Assembly: GCA_003542955.1 (NCBI GenBank)
Contig: DPJP01000040.1
Span: 26,027 to 42,929, forward strand
Direction: 5' to 3'
Length of the DNA stretch: 16,903 nt
Source of the DNA: Armatimonadota bacterium
GTDB lineage: Bacteria; Armatimonadota; Zipacnadia; Zipacnadales; UBA11051
Shown here: positions 8,009 through 15,607 of the stretch, piece by piece
Layout of the letters: every line of letters begins with the position of its first letter
Numbering within the stretch: position 1 is the first letter of the stretch
Program-made: the position numbers and the translations under genes
Notes under the pieces: generated by a model
Told to the model about the DNA's origin: nothing
What the model saw: the letters and a program-made list of their open reading frames with translations, nothing else
The model's database searches: none

Positions 8009-8767
8009 ATGCAGAAGCCGGCCGAACAGCGGGGTATCGCCGAAGACCTCAGCATATCGGGGCTGAGCAGGAGCTTCAGCGCGCCCAATGGAACCGAACT
8101 GAAGGTACTTGACGACGTCTCGTGTGATATCGCCGCCGGCGAGACCGTCGCCGTCGTAGGGCCTTCCGGCTCCGGCAAGAGCACACTGCTCAACTGCATC
8201 GGCTCTCTGGAGCGTCCGAACTCCGGCTCGATCCGGCTCGGCGACACGGAAGTCACCTCGCTCGAGGGGGCCGAACTGGCGCACTTCCGGGCTTTGCGCG
8301 TCGGCTTCGTGTTCCAGGACCATCACCTCCTGCCGCAGTTGACTGCCCTTGAGAACGTACTGCTGCCCGATCTTGCCGTCGGTGGGCGTGAGCAGGCCGC
8401 TGAGCGGGCACGCGAGCTGCTCCTGGGCGTCGGCCTCGGCGGGCGCGTGGACTCATTCCCACATCAACTCTCCGGGGGCGAGCGCCAGCGTGTGGCGCTT
8501 GCGAGGGCGCTCATCAACGCGCCCGGGCTGCTGCTGTGCGATGAGCCCACAGGCAATCTGGACAGGCAGACCGGCGATGATGTTGTCGCGCTGCTACTTG
8601 ACATCGCGGCCGGGCAGCCCGTGACGGCGCTGATGGTGACCCACAACCTGCGCCATGCCGCACGCTTCGGGCGCTGTTTGCAGTTGCACGACGGCAAGCT
8701 CCGGCCGGTCGAGTTCGATGAGCGCGGCGAGGTACTCGACGGGCCACCCGGGGAGGCCGGGACGTGA
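8009..8767 (+). CDS. ABC transporter ATP-binding protein, LolD/MacB family
   Basis: The 252 residues contain a complete nucleotide-binding domain. Walker A is GPSGSGKST (51-59), the Q-loop is at Q103 (FVFQDHHLLPQLTALENV), the signature is LSGGE (154-158), Walker B is LLLCDEP (174-180) followed by TGNLD, and the switch histidine is H211. The DEPTGNLD and HHLLP-type Q-loop sequences are typical of the LolD/MacB/FtsE group, which powers mechanotransmission or lipoprotein release rather than ordinary import. The protein is cytoplasmic and pairs with the permease encoded directly downstream, whose GTG start overlaps this stop (GTGA at 8764-8767). It follows the flavoprotein gene by 33 nt, suggesting cotranscription with the redox genes. 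The transported substrate cannot be predicted from the ATPase. Confidence 0.95.
   Translation: MQKPAEQRGIAEDLSISGLSRSFSAPNGTELKVLDDVSCDIAAGETVAVVGPSGSGKSTLLNCIGSLERPNSGSIRLGDTEVTSLEGAELAHFRALRVGFVFQDHHLLPQLTALENVLLPDLAVGGREQAAERARELLLGVGLGGRVDSFPHQLSGGERQRVALARALINAPGLLLCDEPTGNLDRQTGDDVVALLLDIAAGQPVTALMVTHNLRHAARFGRCLQLHDGKLRPVEFDERGEVLDGPPGEAGT
8751..8756 (+). promoter_or_regulatory. Ribosome binding site for the GTG start at 8764
   Basis: GGGAGG lies 7 nt upstream of the GTG codon that overlaps the TGA of the ATPase gene. It supports a non-ATG start with translational coupling of ATPase and permease. Confidence 0.65.
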
Positions 8768-11700
8768 CCCCCGCCCGGCTGATCATCCGCAGCCTGGTCC
8801 ACTACTGGTCAACCGGGCTGGTTGTCGTATTCGGCCTGGCAGTCTCCACGGCAGTTGTGACCGGCTCGCTGGTCATCGGCGACTCGGTCGAGGGGAGTCT
8901 GCGAGATGTCGCCATCTCCCGCCTCGGCAGCGTTGCCCACACCGTGAGCACGCCACGCCACTTCCGCGCCGACCTGGCCAGAGACATCGGCTCGCGCCTC
9001 GGTGGGCGTCCGACCGCGGCGCTGCTGTCCGCGCAGGGGTCGGCGAGAGCCCAGACCTCCGATGTAGTCATCCCGGATGTCTCCGTCTGGGGTGTTGACG
9101 GCGACTTCTGGCGGCTGCACCCGGCTGTGACCAACCCTCCCGTCCTGACCGGCAGGGAGTGCGCGGTCAACGAGGCGTTGGCAGTCGATCTCGGCGTGAG
9201 CGTCGGCGACGCGCTGCTCTTGAGGGTGGCCAGGCAGGGCGCCGGGGGTGGCACACTGTTTGCCAGGCGCGACCTGAGCGATGCTGCACCCACGATGCGC
9301 GTGAGTATCGCCGCCGTGCTGCCCAGAGGCGGGGCGGCCGACTTCCGTCTGGATGCCCAGAACGCCATTCCACGCACTGTGTTCATTGCCCGTGACTGGC
9401 TCGCGGCACGTCTCGGGCTTGATGAAGTGGCCGACACCGTCGCCATCGCGGTGGGCGAAACGGAGGCCCTGCAGGACCTGGAGCGTGCCGTTGCCGACAG
9501 CCTGATGCTGGATGACTATGGGCTCCGACTTGCCGACAACCCCACATCCGGCCACCTCGTGCTGTCGAGCGACGCCATGACGCTCTCCTCGGCCGAGGTG
9601 CAGGCCGCGCGGCAGGCGGCAGAAGACGTCGGCGCCGGGGCGGCGATCAGCTCTGTCTACCTGATCGACGAGGTGCGCAACCTGCGGACGGGGCGCTCGC
9701 TCGCCTACTCAATGGCTGCAGGGCTGCAGCCGGCGGAGGGCTTCAGACTCCTGCGCGGGACCGGTGAACCGAGCAGGGATAGTATCTGGCTCAACGAGTG
9801 GGCGGCGGCGGACCTGGCTGCAGCCCCCGGCGACGAACTCGTACTGCGGTACATGTTGCCGACGGAGGAGGGCTCATACCCCACCGAGCAGCTCACAAGC
9901 CGAGTGAGTGGCATCGTGGCCATGGAGGCCGGAGGCGCCGATCCGGGCCTGGTGCCCGAGTTCAAGGGCATCACCGATGCTGCTCATGTTGATGAATGGG
10001 ATACGCCCTTCCCGGTCGACTACTCGCTGATTCGAGATCGGGATGAGCAGTACTGGGACCGCTACCGGGCCGCGCCGAAGCTGTTCATGGACCCCGCGCG
10101 CCTGCAGGCGATCTGGCGGAGCGCACCGGGTGGCGAACAGGCCGACTGGGTGACCTCCGTGCGCATTCGCCCACCTGAACATGCCGCCGCGGACTTCTCC
10201 GAGGCCTACACCCGTCGACTGCTTGCCCGACTGGCCGAGGCGCAGACGACAATCACTTTGCGGCCGGTACGGGAACTGGCGCTGGAGGCATCGAAGGGCA
10301 CCTCCGACTTCAGTGGGCTGTTTCTGGGCTTGAGCATGTTTCTGGTCTTCGCCGGAGCCGGCCTCGGGGGAATGCTGCTGCGGTTGTCGGTGGACCGCCG
10401 TGCGTCGCAGGCGGGCACTATGCTGGCAACAGGCTGCCCGCCGGCGATGGTGCACAACACCCTGCGGGCGGAGGGCCTGCTGTTGGGTGGTGTCGGCACA
10501 CTCGTCGGACTGCCGGCGGGTGTTCTCTACGCGCGGGGGATCATCGGCGCACTCGAGCGCTGGTGGGCGGGCGCAATCGGCTCAACCTCCACGCTGTGGC
10601 TGCATGCCGAGTGGTCGAGCATACTCATCGGCGCATTGGTGGGCCTCGGCGTCGGCCTGCTGGTGACGGTGCTGAGCACACGCGGGTTGGTGCGCGTACC
10701 GCTCCTGAGCCTGCTCGCGGGGTGGCGCGGCATGTCGATGGCGCCCGCACCCAGCTCCGGCAGGGCGGCCCGGCCTACGGTGATCATCGCGCTCGCGGCG
10801 GCATGCGTACTCGGTATCCTCTCAGTAGGGAGCGGGCAGATCGACCCGACGGCGGCTTTCTTCGGCATCGGAGCGTGTCTGCTCGTGGCGTCGCTGTCGG
10901 GCGCGAGCCTGCTCTTGAGCGGCGCCCGGCGAATGAGCGGAGCGACCGGCTCGCTGTCTCGCCTCGCGTTGCGCAACGCCGCGGCCGGGGGCGCTCGCAG
11001 CCTGCTGGTGATGGGTCTGCTGGCCTGCGCGACATTCGTTGTCGTCGCCGTTGCTGCCAACGGCAGGGACCCCGCGCGCGCGGATACCTCAAGCCGCGAA
11101 TCGGGCTCCGGCGGCTTTGAACTGATGGCGACAAGCTCCGTCCCGCTGCCCTACGATCCCCGCACTGCGACAGGCCGCACCAACCTGGGCTTCTTGCCGG
11201 AGGATGAGGCGCTGCTGGAGGGAACGGTGGTCATCTCGCTGTTGGCCGGGCCGGGAGAGGACATCAGCTGTCTCAACATCGCCAGGCCTTCGCACCCGCG
11301 TATCATCGGCGTCCCGGATGAACTCATCCGGCGGGGGGGCTTCTCATTCGCCGGGGAGCGGGCGGCCAATCCCTGGGAGCTGCTGACCGACGACGGCGAC
11401 GGCTCGCTGCCGGCATTCGGCGATGCCGCGAGCGTGCAGTGGACTCTGCACCTCGGACAGGGCGATGAGTACAGTGTACAGACCCCAGGCGGGGAGTCGG
11501 TGCTCCGCTTCGCCGGCCTGCTGAAGGGCAGCATCTTCCAGAGCGAACTGCTGGTTTCCGATGCGAGCTTCCGGCGGCTGTATCCCGACATCAGCTCACC
11601 CTCATACCTGCTGATCGACACACCCGAGGGCAAACAGGAGCAGGTCAGGCAGGTGCTGATGGCGCGACTCGGCGAACTAGGGCTGCGCGTGCGCACGAGT

Positions 11701-12117
11701 TCCGAGGTGCTTGACGGCTACCTGCAGGTCCAGAACACCTACCTGTCGATGTTCCTGGCACTCGGCGGCCTCGGCCTTCTGCTCGGCACAGTCGGCCTGG
11801 TGACGGTGCTGTTGCGAGGAGCCTTCGAGCGCCGCGGAGAGCTTGCCCTGATGCTGGCGACCGGCTTTCAGGTATCGCGCGTCAGGGCGTTGCTGGTGGT
11901 AGAGAACGGTGGCCTGCTGGTCGCGGGGCTCGTGCTCGGCGCCGCCTGTGCCCTGGTGGCCGTCGCGCCACATCTGGCCTCGGCGGAGGCCGAGGTGAAC
12001 TGGCAGTTTCTTGCAGCGATACTATCGGGTATAATACTATTCGGACTAGTAAGTTGCGCGGTCGCGGTATCGGGCGCCGTCGGTGGACGCCTGATCGGTT
12101 CATTACGTGCGGAATAG
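8764..12117 (+). CDS. Large FtsX-like ABC transporter permease
   Basis: A 1117-residue permease with a GTG start. One helix lies near the N-terminus (about 17-40), followed by a very large extracytoplasmic region (about 40-515) of the MacB periplasmic-core kind. A block of helices then starts at about 520 (FLGLSMFLVF...), with others at 570-595, 618-640 and 670-720. A helix at about 746-767 is followed by a second extracytoplasmic region (about 770-990). A final three-helix block starts at 996 and runs through the C-terminus. Two FtsX-type units in one chain match the DUF214/LolC-E-like permeases of the MacB superfamily. Such proteins extract lipoproteins, export peptides or regulate envelope enzymes without moving substrate through the bilayer. 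The partner is the ATPase just upstream. Near its 3' end lies a cluster of codons rare elsewhere in the gene, reported separately. Confidence 0.9.
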   Translation: MTPARLIIRSLVHYWSTGLVVVFGLAVSTAVVTGSLVIGDSVEGSLRDVAISRLGSVAHTVSTPRHFRADLARDIGSRLGGRPTAALLSAQGSARAQTSDVVIPDVSVWGVDGDFWRLHPAVTNPPVLTGRECAVNEALAVDLGVSVGDALLLRVARQGAGGGTLFARRDLSDAAPTMRVSIAAVLPRGGAADFRLDAQNAIPRTVFIARDWLAARLGLDEVADTVAIAVGETEALQDLERAVADSLMLDDYGLRLADNPTSGHLVLSSDAMTLSSAEVQAARQAAEDVGAGAAISSVYLIDEVRNLRTGRSLAYSMAAGLQPAEGFRLLRGTGEPSRDSIWLNEWAAADLAAAPGDELVLRYMLPTEEGSYPTEQLTSRVSGIVAMEAGGADPGLVPEFKGITDAAHVDEWDTPFPVDYSLIRDRDEQYWDRYRAAPKLFMDPARLQAIWRSAPGGEQADWVTSVRIRPPEHAAADFSEAYTRRLLARLAEAQTTITLRPVRELALEASKGTSDFSGLFLGLSMFLVFAGAGLGGMLLRLSVDRRASQAGTMLATGCPPAMVHNTLRAEGLLLGGVGTLVGLPAGVLYARGIIGALERWWAGAIGSTSTLWLHAEWSSILIGALVGLGVGLLVTVLSTRGLVRVPLLSLLAGWRGMSMAPAPSSGRAARPTVIIALAAACVLGILSVGSGQIDPTAAFFGIGACLLVASLSGASLLLSGARRMSGATGSLSRLALRNAAAGGARSLLVMGLLACATFVVVAVAANGRDPARADTSSRESGSGGFELMATSSVPLPYDPRTATGRTNLGFLPEDEALLEGTVVISLLAGPGEDISCLNIARPSHPRIIGVPDELIRRGGFSFAGERAANPWELLTDDGDGSLPAFGDAASVQWTLHLGQGDEYSVQTPGGESVLRFAGLLKGSIFQSELLVSDASFRRLYPDISSPSYLLIDTPEGKQEQVRQVLMARLGELGLRVRTSSEVLDGYLQVQNTYLSMFLALGGLGLLLGTVGLVTVLLRGAFERRGELALMLATGFQVSRVRALLVVENGGLLVAGLVLGAACALVAVAPHLASAEAEVNWQFLAAILSGIILFGLVSCAVAVSGAVGGRLIGSLRAE
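12030..12035 (+). promoter_or_regulatory. Possible internal promoter -10 element
   Basis: TATAAT matches the sigma-70 -10 consensus exactly, in a local AT-rich patch inside the 3' end of the permease gene. It is 125 nt upstream of the nucleoside hydrolase start. No good -35 is found at 16-18 nt spacing, and TTGCAG at 12011-12016 is only 13 nt away. It could drive the downstream half of the cluster (12160-16813), but it is a weak prediction in an unknown lineage. Confidence 0.3.
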
Positions 12118-12147
12118 GCACCGGCCAGGCAACGTCGAGTCTCTGAG

Positions 12148-12152
12148 GGAGG
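12148..12152 (+). promoter_or_regulatory. Ribosome binding site of the nucleoside hydrolase gene
   Basis: GGAGG within GAGGGAGGG (12145-12153), 7 nt upstream of ATG 12160. It is one of the strongest such sites in the window. Confidence 0.7.
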
Positions 12153-12159
12153 GACGTCG

Positions 12160-13077
12160 ATGGTCTTCCCCATCATCGACGAGGCTATACGCATCCAGCG
12201 GCTTGCACCGCCCACCGGGGCTGTGTCGATGGTGCTGGATACCGATACATACAACGAGATTGACGACCAGTTCGCGTTGGCGTACGCGATGCTGTCGCCC
12301 AAGGTGCTGACGGTTGAGGCGATCTACGCGGCGCCTTTTCACAATCCGAACTCGAGCAGCCCCGCGGATGGGATGGAGAAGAGCTACGAGGAGATACTCC
12401 GGCTGCTCGAGCGCCTCGGTGTCTCCGGAGAGAGCTTCGCGTTCCGAGGCTCGACGGGGTATCTCCCCGCGGCAGCCGAGGCGGTGGATAGCCCTGCCGC
12501 GCGCGACCTGATCGAGCGGGCGATGAGCGAACGTTCGGGGCCGCTGTACGTCGTAGCTATCGGCGCGATCACCAATGTCGCCTCGGCTCTGCTGCTGGAG
12601 CCGGAGTTGGTGAACCGCATTGTGGTGGTGTGGCTGGGCGGTCATCCGCACGAGTGGCCGACGGCGCGGGAGTTCAACCTGATGCAGGATATCCACGCGG
12701 CGCGGGTGGTGCTCGATAGTGGCGTGCCGTTTGTGCATGTTCCATGCAAGAACGTGGCACAGTTCCTGCGCACGACAGTGCCGGAACTCAAGGAGCATAT
12801 TGCCGGTCGAAATGCCTTGTGCGACTTCCTGTTCGAGCGCTTCTGCGCTCACCATGACGATCACTTCGCATGGGCGAAGGAGTTGTGGGACGTCTCTGCC
12901 GTCGCATGGCTGGTGAACCCCGCCTGGGTGCCGACGGCGCTGGCGCACTCGCCCATACTGACCGACCAGCTCACCTGGTCGGACGATCCGCAACGACACT
13001 TCATCCGTGTCGCGACGGACTGCAATCGGAACGCGATCTTCGCCGATATGTTCCGGAAGCTGCAATCCGCGCCGTAG
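12160..13077 (+). CDS. Inosine-uridine-type nucleoside hydrolase family protein
   Basis: 305 residues, no signal peptide, so cytoplasmic. The calcium and ribose site of the family is visible near the N-terminus as LDTDTYNEIDDQFALA (D27, D29, N32, D35, D36). The core motif IGAITNVASAL (134-144) matches the family's G-x-x-TN-hA pattern. The EFN motif (171-173) and D177 match the usual E-F-N-x-x-x-D stretch. D244 (LWDVSAVA) fits the C-terminal calcium ligand. The family hydrolyses the N-glycosidic bond of ribonucleosides to give a free base and ribose. The insertion of Tyr-Asn-Glu-Ile before the Asp-Asp pair differs from the common DTDxGxDD form, so the preferred substrate is uncertain. The gene sits between the ABC permease and the exported propeller genes. 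That is an unusual place for a salvage enzyme, and its functional link to the cluster is not shown. Confidence 0.85.
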   Translation: MVFPIIDEAIRIQRLAPPTGAVSMVLDTDTYNEIDDQFALAYAMLSPKVLTVEAIYAAPFHNPNSSSPADGMEKSYEEILRLLERLGVSGESFAFRGSTGYLPAAAEAVDSPAARDLIERAMSERSGPLYVVAIGAITNVASALLLEPELVNRIVVVWLGGHPHEWPTAREFNLMQDIHAARVVLDSGVPFVHVPCKNVAQFLRTTVPELKEHIAGRNALCDFLFERFCAHHDDHFAWAKELWDVSAVAWLVNPAWVPTALAHSPILTDQLTWSDDPQRHFIRVATDCNRNAIFADMFRKLQSAP

Positions 13078-13086
13078 ACGATGACT

Positions 13087-13092
13087 GAGGAG
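13087..13092 (+). promoter_or_regulatory. Ribosome binding site deciding a later start (13099/13102)
   Basis: GAGGAG lies 6 nt before an in-frame GTG (13099) and 9 nt before ATG 13102. It lies inside, not upstream of, the longest frame starting at ATG 13081, which has no ribosome site of its own. Translation therefore probably begins at 13102 or 13099. Confidence 0.6.
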
Positions 13093-13101
13093 ACATGCGT
13101 G

Positions 13102-14232
13102 ATGGAGCCGAAGCATAACAGCCTGCGCGCGACGAGCCTGATGGTGAGCCTGGTGCTGGTGGTTGCCTGGCCCGCGGCATCCGGCGCGACACAGGATTGG
13201 GCGTCCTTCCGCGGCAACATCCAGATGACCGGCATCGCGACGATGTCTCCCCCGCTGACGACCGCTCCGCGCCTGCTCTGGACCTACGAGACGGGCTCCT
13301 CGATCGAGTCGACCGCGGCGATTGTGAATGACACCGCCTACGTGGGCACGATGACCAACGCGCTCCTGGCTATCGACCTCAACACCGGGCGGCTACGCTG
13401 GAAGTTCGTCGGCGCCGGCCCCATCAGCGCCTCGCCGACGGTCGCGGGCGGGCTGGTGTACATCGGTGACGAGAGCGGGATGTTCTACGCCGTCGACCGG
13501 GCAACGGGCCGGCAGCGCTGGAGCTTCAAGGCGCAGGACAAGATCACATCCTCGGCTGCGGTGACCTCGGGTGCGGTCATCTTTGGCTCGTACGACAACT
13601 TCCTGTACGCTCTGAGCGCCGACAAGGGCACGAAACTGTGGGCATTCCAGGCCGATGCCCAGGTGCACTGCTCGCCGTGCGTTGGTGGCGGCGCCGCCAT
13701 CATTAACGGCTGTGACGGCTACGTTCGCTTCATCGACGCCAAGACGGGCAGGGAGCGGTCACGGGCGAGCATGGAGTCGAACTTCGCCGCCGCACCGGCC
13801 TACAGTGCGGGCAACGCCTTCGTATGCTCCATGGACGGCCAGTACGCATGCATCCGCGCTTCGGACGGGAAGACACTCTGGCAGGTCGCCGTCACCAGAA
13901 ACGGGGGGGCGAGTTGGGCCTCCCCGGTTCTCGGCAGTGAGAACGTCATCTTCGCATCGCGGAACCGGACGGTGTTTGCGCTGAACCGCAAGAGCGGGGC
14001 GACGAAGTGGGTATTCACCGCCGGGGATGCCGTCGACTCCTCGCCGGTGATCAGCGGCAGCCGGCTCTACTTCGGCTGCGATGACGGCGTCATCTACGGC
14101 CTCAACGCCTCGACGGGCGTGAAGGCCTGGAGCTTCAACGCCGGCGCGCGGGTGTCGGCCTCGCCGGCAATCGGCCGTGGCCGAATGGTGATTGGCACGA
14201 CTGACGGAGCAGTGTACTGCTTCGGCAGGTAG
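13102..14232 (+). CDS. Exported PQQ-like beta-propeller protein (BamB-like repeats)
   Basis: 376 residues from ATG 13102. An N-terminal signal peptide (basic residues to R9, hydrophobic 11-22, likely cut after SGA at residue 29) sends it across the membrane. The rest is a run of at least seven PQQ-like blades recognisable by the hydrophobic-x-x-D/N-x-x-x-G-x-x-x-W pattern: LAIDLNTGRLRW, YAVDRATGRQRW, YALSADKGTKLW, RFIDAKTGRE, CIRASDGKTLW, FALNRKSGATKW and YGLNASTGVKAW. This fills a whole propeller with nothing left over. No catalytic or metal-binding pattern of true quinoprotein dehydrogenases was seen, so it is probably a binding or assembly protein. It shares the propeller theme with the collagen-like protein and the two downstream paralogs but is clearly divergent from them. 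Alternative starts are GTG 13099 and ATG 13081. Confidence 0.85.
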   Translation: MEPKHNSLRATSLMVSLVLVVAWPAASGATQDWASFRGNIQMTGIATMSPPLTTAPRLLWTYETGSSIESTAAIVNDTAYVGTMTNALLAIDLNTGRLRWKFVGAGPISASPTVAGGLVYIGDESGMFYAVDRATGRQRWSFKAQDKITSSAAVTSGAVIFGSYDNFLYALSADKGTKLWAFQADAQVHCSPCVGGGAAIINGCDGYVRFIDAKTGRERSRASMESNFAAAPAYSAGNAFVCSMDGQYACIRASDGKTLWQVAVTRNGGASWASPVLGSENVIFASRNRTVFALNRKSGATKWVFTAGDAVDSSPVISGSRLYFGCDDGVIYGLNASTGVKAWSFNAGARVSASPAIGRGRMVIGTTDGAVYCFGR

Positions 14233-14359
14233 AGAGATGGTGCTGTGACCGTCGGCCCGGCCGGTGTGCAGCGTCAGGGCGGACGAATGAACGGTCCGGG
14301 CGGCCCGGCGGTCGCCCGGCCTGCAGTATCCCAAACACATCGAATACTGAGGTGGACAG
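14233..14359 (+). other. Longest intergenic gap (127 nt) with a GC-rich hairpin
   Basis: The largest spacer in the window. It contains an inverted repeat, CCGGGCG (14296-14302) and CGCCCGG (14313-14319), around a 10-nt loop and with no T-tract after it, so it is not a canonical Rho-independent terminator. A ribosome site GAGGTGG (14349-14355) precedes the next gene. No convincing promoter or small gene was found. The open frame crossing it from GTG 14245 continues into the next gene in another frame and looks like a shadow. Confidence 0.5.
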
Positions 14360-15559
14360 ATGACCCGACTGATCGGACCGGCCGTGGTCGTTGTGCTCAT
14401 GCTCGCGATACTTGCCGTCCATGCCGCCGACTGGCCCCAGTATCTGGGCCCCACGGCGAACGGCATCGCCCCGGATGTAGGTATCAACCGCGACTGGAAC
14501 CAGAAGCCACCACGACAACTCTGGCGCGTGCCGATGGGTGACGCGGGCTATGCGGGTCCCTCGGTCGCCGACGGCAAAGTGTTCATCATCGACCATGCCG
14601 GGGCCAATGACGTCGTCAAGGCCATCGATTTCTCCAATGGCAGTCAGGTCTGGGAGTACACCTATGCCGACACCGGCAAGGCTAACTACGGGTTCGCGCG
14701 CGCGACGCCCGTCTTCGACGACGGGATGCTCTACACGGTCAGCCGACTCGGAGTGGTCAACTGCCTGAATGCCGCGAACGGCCAGAAAGTCTGGTCGCTG
14801 GACATGAAGTCTCAGTTCGGTGGACGGGGCCCCAAGTGGGACTACGCCAACTCGGTGCTCATCGACGGAGACAAGTGCATCCTGGTGCCGGGCGGACCGT
14901 CGGCAACGGTTGCGGCGGTGAACAAGCACACCGGCGCGCCGATCTGGAAGGGCGGCTCGGGCGAAATCGGTGGCTACTCGACACCGACGAAGGCCACGCT
15001 TGACGGCAGGGAGCAGTATGTTGTCTTCACCGAGGGCCATGTGATCGGCGTGGATGTCAGCAGTGGTCAACTCCTCTGGAAGTACCCGTGGAAGACTAAC
15101 TACGACGTCAATGCCGCCACACCGATCGTCGGTGCGCCCTATGTATTCATCACCAGCAACTACGGCGTCGGCTGCGCGCTGCTGCAGGTAGCCTCAGGCA
15201 AGGCCACCCAGGCATGGATGAACAAGGCGATCCAGTCACACTTCAACTCCCCGATCTTCTACAAGGGCTGCCTGTGGGGCATCTCGGGCAACCTCGTATG
15301 CATGGACTCGCGCACCGGCAATACTCTCTGGCAGCAGGGCGGGTTCGAGAAGGGCGGGCTGGTTGGGGTCGATGGCTGCATCATCGCCGTCAACGGCGGC
15401 GATGGCGATGTGGTGCTCTGTGACGCAGAGCCGACCGGCTACAGGGAGCGCGGCCGCATCAAGCCGCTGGGCGGGCAGAGCTGGACGGCCCCCATCGTCG
15501 CCGACGGCAAGCTGATCATCCGCAACAAGGAGGCGCTCGCCTGCCTCGACCTGATGTAG
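14360..15559 (+). CDS. Exported PQQ-like beta-propeller protein, tandem paralog 1
   Basis: 399 residues with a signal peptide (hydrophobic about 5-20, probable cut after A22, HA/AD). The mature protein begins ADWPQYLGPTANGIAP, a Trp...GP...NG opening common to exported planctomycete-style propellers as I remember them. Blades are visible around KAIDFSNGSQVW, NCLNAANGQKVW, AAVNKHTGAPIW, IGVDVSSGQLLW and VCMDSRTGNTLW. The C-terminus ends with a closing strand, ALACLDLM. It is closely related along its whole length to the next gene, sharing long blocks such as GYAGPSVADGKVFIIDH and LGGQSWTAPI. Function is unknown; it is most likely a periplasmic ligand-binding or scaffolding propeller. GAGG at 14349-14352, 7 nt before ATG 14360, supports the start. 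Confidence 0.88.
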   Translation: MTRLIGPAVVVVLMLAILAVHAADWPQYLGPTANGIAPDVGINRDWNQKPPRQLWRVPMGDAGYAGPSVADGKVFIIDHAGANDVVKAIDFSNGSQVWEYTYADTGKANYGFARATPVFDDGMLYTVSRLGVVNCLNAANGQKVWSLDMKSQFGGRGPKWDYANSVLIDGDKCILVPGGPSATVAAVNKHTGAPIWKGGSGEIGGYSTPTKATLDGREQYVVFTEGHVIGVDVSSGQLLWKYPWKTNYDVNAATPIVGAPYVFITSNYGVGCALLQVASGKATQAWMNKAIQSHFNSPIFYKGCLWGISGNLVCMDSRTGNTLWQQGGFEKGGLVGVDGCIIAVNGGDGDVVLCDAEPTGYRERGRIKPLGGQSWTAPIVADGKLIIRNKEALACLDLM

Positions 15560-15593
15560 TTGGGCAACGATGGCGAACGCACTATACATAGTG
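15560..15593 (+). promoter_or_regulatory. Candidate weak promoter overlapping an interrupted palindrome
   Basis: In the 48-nt gap between the two paralogs, TTGGGC (15560-15565) and TATACA (15583-15588) are spaced by exactly 17 nt, matching 3 and 4 of 6 consensus bases. The -10-like element lies inside a perfect interrupted palindrome, CACTAT-AC-ATAGTG (15580-15593), which could be an operator or a short hairpin just before the ribosome site. The fit is modest and may be chance. Confidence 0.3.
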
Positions 15594-15595
15594 GT

Positions 15596-15600
15596 GGAGG
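15596..15600 (+). promoter_or_regulatory. Ribosome binding site fixing the 15608 start
   Basis: GGAGG (within GGAGGTGGG) lies 7 nt before ATG 15608. It rules against the TTG at 15560, which would add 16 residues ahead of an otherwise normal signal peptide. Confidence 0.75.
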
Positions 15601-15607
15601 TGGGCTC

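Noticed and set aside
6194..8326. 710-residue open frame on the - strand
   Set aside because: It is antisense to the well-supported FAD hybrid gene and the ABC ATPase, and its sequence is Arg/Ala/Pro/His-rich without a recognisable domain. Long antisense frames are expected at this GC content.
8009..12117. MacAB-TolC drug efflux pump
   Set aside because: ATPase and permease are separate, the permease has two FtsX-like parts, and no membrane-fusion or outer-membrane channel gene lies nearby.
14245..14541. 98-residue frame across the longest spacer
   Set aside because: It runs into the signal-peptide gene in a different frame, is Arg/Gly/Pro-rich, and has no good ribosome site.
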